NCBI GenBank assembly: GCA_937886455.1
Contig: CALGCU010000016.1
Location: forward strand, 1-8,536
DNA length: 8,536 bases
Reading direction: 5' to 3'
From: an uncultured Bacteroidales bacterium
GTDB taxonomy: Bacteria > Bacteroidota > Bacteroidia > Bacteroidales > Paludibacteraceae
A program made the translations under genes and the position numbers. The notes beneath the pieces are model-generated. The model had not been told where the DNA came from. It did no database searches and worked only from the letters and a program-made list of their open reading frames with translations. Below, one piece after another: positions 6,786-8,536 of the stretch (positions are counted from its first letter, which is position 1; every line of letters begins with the position of its first letter).

Positions 6786-7556
6786 TTGGAACCAAAATTA
6801 AAATTGTATGGTTTTAATAACCTGACCAAAACACTGAGTTTCAATATTTATGATGTATGTTACGCCAAAACAGAGCGTGAACAGTTGGATTATATCCGTT
6901 ATATTGATGAGCAATATAACTCAGAGCGTCTTACCAACATTCTATGTAAAGTGACTGAGATGATTGGAGCTAAAGTCTTGAGTATTTCAAAACAAGACTA
7001 TGATCCACAAGGAGCAAGTGTTACTCTGTTAGTTTCAGAAGAGTATAAAGTGCGCAACAATATGAAGGGGGAGACTGTTGTTGGTCATTTGGATAAATCA
7101 CATGTTACTGTTCATACCTACCCAGAATATCACCCGGAGAACTCTATCGCTACCTTTAGAGTGGATATAGACGTGTCAACGTGTGGTCATATTTCTCCAT
7201 TGAATACATTGGACTATCTTATCAATAGTTTTGATTCGGATATTATTACTATAGACTATCGTGTGAGAGGATTTACGCGTGATATGAATGGACGTAAGTG
7301 TTTTAACGACTCAGATATTACATCTATACAAGATTTTATAGATCCGGGTTTGCTCAAACGTTACGATGCATTAGATATTAATGTTTATCAGTCGAATATG
7401 TTCCACAGCCGCATGTTGATTAAGGACATAGTATTGCAAAATTATCTCTTTAAAGTAGATAGTTATGAACTGGCTCCAGAGGAACGTATGTTGATATCAG
7501 AAAATCTGCGTCGTGAGATGATAGAAATATATAGTGGTAGAAACATCTTTTCATAA
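6786..7556 (+). CDS. speD: S-adenosylmethionine decarboxylase proenzyme (E. coli type)
   Basis: This pyruvoyl enzyme makes decarboxylated S-adenosylmethionine, the aminopropyl donor for spermidine. The 256 residues align throughout with E. coli SpeD: LKLYGFNNLTK at the N-terminus, DYDPQGASVT at 71-80, and HLDKSHVTVHTYPEYHPE from 101. Later landmarks are DIDVSTCG ending at 134, SDIITIDYRVRGFTRD at 151-166 and the C-terminal REMIEIYSGRN. Self-cleavage is expected between K104 and S105, and S105 becomes the pyruvoyl group. C133 matches the catalytic Cys140 of E. coli. A short loop before the cleavage site makes it slightly shorter than the E. coli protein. The start is TTG 6786: an in-frame stop lies at 6759-6761, no ATG, GTG or other TTG lies between, and the N-terminus aligns with the family. 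A weak start under a long leader suggests controlled translation. The next gene, another decarboxylase, begins 11 bases after the stop. Confidence 0.95.
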   Translation: MEPKLKLYGFNNLTKTLSFNIYDVCYAKTEREQLDYIRYIDEQYNSERLTNILCKVTEMIGAKVLSISKQDYDPQGASVTLLVSEEYKVRNNMKGETVVGHLDKSHVTVHTYPEYHPENSIATFRVDIDVSTCGHISPLNTLDYLINSFDSDIITIDYRVRGFTRDMNGRKCFNDSDITSIQDFIDPGLLKRYDALDINVYQSNMFHSRMLIKDIVLQNYLFKVDSYELAPEERMLISENLRREMIEIYSGRNIFS

Positions 7557-7567
7557 GTTGGATAAAA

Positions 7568-8185
7568 TTGAATAAATCAAATCAAGAACGAATGCCCATC
7601 TATGAAGCTTTGCGAGAGTATAAAAGCAATCGCATAGTTTCATTTGATGTTCCCGGACACAAACAGGGTAGAGCCACAACACAGTTAACAGCTTTCCTTG
7701 GCAAGGACTGCATGAGTGTGGATGTCAATTCAATGAAACCGTTAGACAACTTGTGTCATCCTACTTCTGTGATTAAGGAGTCAATGGACTTAGCAGCTGC
7801 TGCATTTGGTGCATCACATGCTTTTTTTATGGTAAATGGTACCTCGTCTGCAGTGCAAACAATGGTCATGTCAATGTGTAAGCATGGTGATAAGATTATC
7901 ATGCCTCGTAATGTTCACAGAAGTGCTATCAATGCCTTGATTCTTAGTGGCGCTCAGCCGATTTATGTGGATCCAAAGATGAACTCTGATTTGGGAATCT
8001 CTTTGGGTATGACAGTGGAGGGTGTAAAAAAAGCTATTGAAGAACATCCCGATGCAAAGGCTGTATTGGTGAACAATCCTACCTATTATGGCATTTGTTC
8101 AAATCTTCAGGAAATAGTGCGCATTGCTCATCATGCAGGCATGAAGGTGTTGGTGGATGAAGCTCATGGCACTCATTTTTATTTT
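7568..8185 (+). CDS. Orn/Lys/Arg decarboxylase, fold type I, N-terminal part only
   Basis: The N-terminal domain of a PLP-dependent Orn/Lys/Arg decarboxylase (short SpeA/Cad-like group of about 480 residues). The lead is VSFDVPGHKQGR (24-35), then LDNLCHP (59-65). GTSS at 91-94 binds the PLP phosphate, H117 in PRNVHRS stacks on the ring, and D198 with H200 in VDEAHGTHFYF holds the PLP nitrogen. Homology stops after F206, where the family continues with a Gly-rich turn and later the SMHK motif carrying the PLP lysine. Here only Asp, Phe and a stop (8192-8194) follow. The fragment lacks the catalytic lysine and cannot be active as drawn. The break coincides with a sharp rise in AT, so it looks like a join to unrelated DNA. 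It would supply agmatine, putrescine or cadaverine to the polyamine pathway; the substrate is not decidable. The start is TTG 7568, or ATG 7592 (MPIYEAL). Confidence 0.85.
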
Positions 8186-8186
8186 G

Positions 8187-8369
8187 ATTTTTAAAATAAG
8201 GTTCTATTGTATCTTTATCAACAAATTTGTACCAATTATTATCTTTTTGGCTCTTATCCAAAGAAATCATATCAGGATATTTTTGATTAAATTCAGATAC
8301 AAATTCTTCTTTAGCCTTAAAAATTTCTTCTTTCTTTTGCTCGTTCTTTTCGTTGTTTTCTGATTTCAC
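8187..8369 (-). CDS. Unrecognised Lys/Glu-rich protein fragment
   Basis: On the - strand a frame beginning at GTG 8369 reads KSENNEKNEQKKEEIFKAKE, then EEFVSEFNQKYPDMISLDKS, then WYKFVDKDTIEPYFKNQ. The middle and end look like genuine protein, with mixed aromatic and hydrophobic residues and biased AT-rich codons. The frame continues past 8187 only as antisense of the decarboxylase, so its end is lost at the join. It overlaps the basic frame 8317-8451 in another phase. One natural frame with a single-base error or an intron near 8317-8350 would connect the two. I do not recognise the family. Confidence 0.3.
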
Positions 8370-8451
8370 TTCGATTTTCTTCCCACATTTTTCGTTTTTC
8401 TTCTTTCTTTGCTATTTTTCGAAGTTGTTTCTTACTTAATTGTTTTGTTTC
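8317..8451 (-). CDS. Basic coiled-coil fragment resembling a Trm10-type N-terminal region
   Basis: The - strand reads TKQLSKKQLRKIAKKEEKRK followed by MWEENRSEIRKQRKERAKER and a stop at 8317-8319. The pattern SK-x-Q-hydrophobic-K-K/R, then WEE, then R/K-x-x-R-K-x-R-K-E is like the basic N-terminal extension of eukaryotic Trm10/TRMT10 tRNA m1G9 methyltransferases. The similarity is from memory and the segment is low in complexity, so a generic charged helix is also possible. The SPOUT catalytic domain that should follow is not visible. It is joined in frame to an ABC-exporter fragment, most likely by accident. Confidence 0.25.
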   Translation of the reverse strand, partial: ETKQLSKKQLRKIAKKEEKRKMWEENRSEIRKQRKERAKERRNF

Positions 8452-8535
8452 TTCAATATTTTCATTTGCAAAGGATTTTACAACACGAACACCTAAAAGC
8501 GAATCCTCAATCTGGCTGTTAAGCTCACCCACAAC
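8452..8535 (-). CDS. ABC exporter membrane-domain fragment (partial)
   Basis: The - strand reads VVGELNSQIEDSLLGVRVVK, then SFANENIE. This is the conserved cytoplasmic-loop segment (QIED-x-L-x-G-V/I-R-V-V-K-S-F-A-N-E) of the transmembrane domain of MsbA/LmrA-like ABC exporters. The wording is typical of Firmicutes such as Clostridia. In intact proteins a Phe/Asn-rich helix of the membrane domain continues after NENIE; here Lys/Arg-rich sequence takes over. The upstream part is cut by the window edge. Only 28 residues are available, so the family is likely but no substrate can be given. Confidence 0.55.
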
Positions 8536-8536
8536 A

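Larger units (their letters stand above)
8186..8536. other. Foreign chimeric tail, not continuous with the Bacteroidales sequence
   Basis: From about 8183-8187 the decarboxylase reading frame loses all family similarity and base composition shifts to strongly AT-rich. On the - strand the segment reads as Lys/Glu/Asn-rich protein with AAA, GAA and AAT codons, unlike the neighbouring genes. At about 8449-8455 a second change occurs to less AT-rich sequence encoding part of an ABC exporter. No insertion-sequence ends or target duplication are seen. Short T/A runs at the first join and GAAGAA at the second could be microhomology. An amplification or assembly chimera is the simplest explanation; a real rearrangement is less likely. 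Confidence 0.7.

Noticed and set aside
8157..8363. + strand frame of 68 codons rich in Phe, Ile and Leu that looks like a membrane peptide
   Set aside because: The hydrophobicity is the antisense of an AT-rich Lys/Glu/Asn coding segment, and the frame crosses the chimeric join.
8079..8369. - strand frame of 96 codons taken as one gene
   Set aside because: Its C-terminal third (from about 8187 down) is antisense of the decarboxylase, so it is an accident of the join. Only the part from 8187 to 8369 is kept as a fragment.

Overview
The main part of this window (about 1-8185) looks like chromosome of a Bacteroidales bacterium, most like the Prevotellaceae and relatives. This rests on two promoters of the Bacteroides type (TTTG, 19-21 bases, TAnnTTTG), the near absence of well-placed Shine-Dalgarno sites, a secreted lyase with a C-terminal sorting domain of the type IX secretion system (T9SS), and Bacteroidetes-style glycan genes. 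Everything is on the + strand. No rRNA, tRNA, CRISPR array or insertion sequence is visible.

Region 1 (1-3855) is a compact surface-glycan operon. A 38-bp perfect palindrome and an overlapping Bacteroides-type promoter lead directly into a DUF7033/NodB-like polysaccharide deacetylase. Two GT4-type glycosyltransferases follow; the second is coupled to the first by an ATGA stop-start overlap. Together they probably build and trim an exported polysaccharide, whose structure cannot be told from sequence.

Region 2 (3856-6500) is a short intergenic stretch with a 16-bp palindrome, then a large secreted PL9-family pectate lyase. It has a signal peptide, a right-handed beta-helix with all expected calcium ligands and the catalytic lysine, an Ig-like module, a ThuA/glutamine-amidotransferase-like module and a T9SS sorting domain. 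It would act at or outside the cell surface.

Region 3 (6501-8185) is a polyamine operon. A good promoter is followed by a leader of about 155 nt. The leader holds a 15-codon candidate leader peptide and two mutually exclusive stems, one of which covers the TTG start of speD (S-adenosylmethionine decarboxylase). Downstream is the N-terminal part of an Orn/Lys/Arg decarboxylase. The leader is the most interesting possible unreported regulation in the window.

Region 4 (about 8186-8536) does not belong to the rest. The decarboxylase stops matching its family in mid-domain, before its PLP lysine. What follows is very AT-rich sequence that reads only on the - strand as Lys/Glu-rich fragments, then a scrap of an ABC-exporter membrane domain. 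At least two non-homologous joins are apparent, so a chimeric read, clone or assembly is the likeliest explanation.
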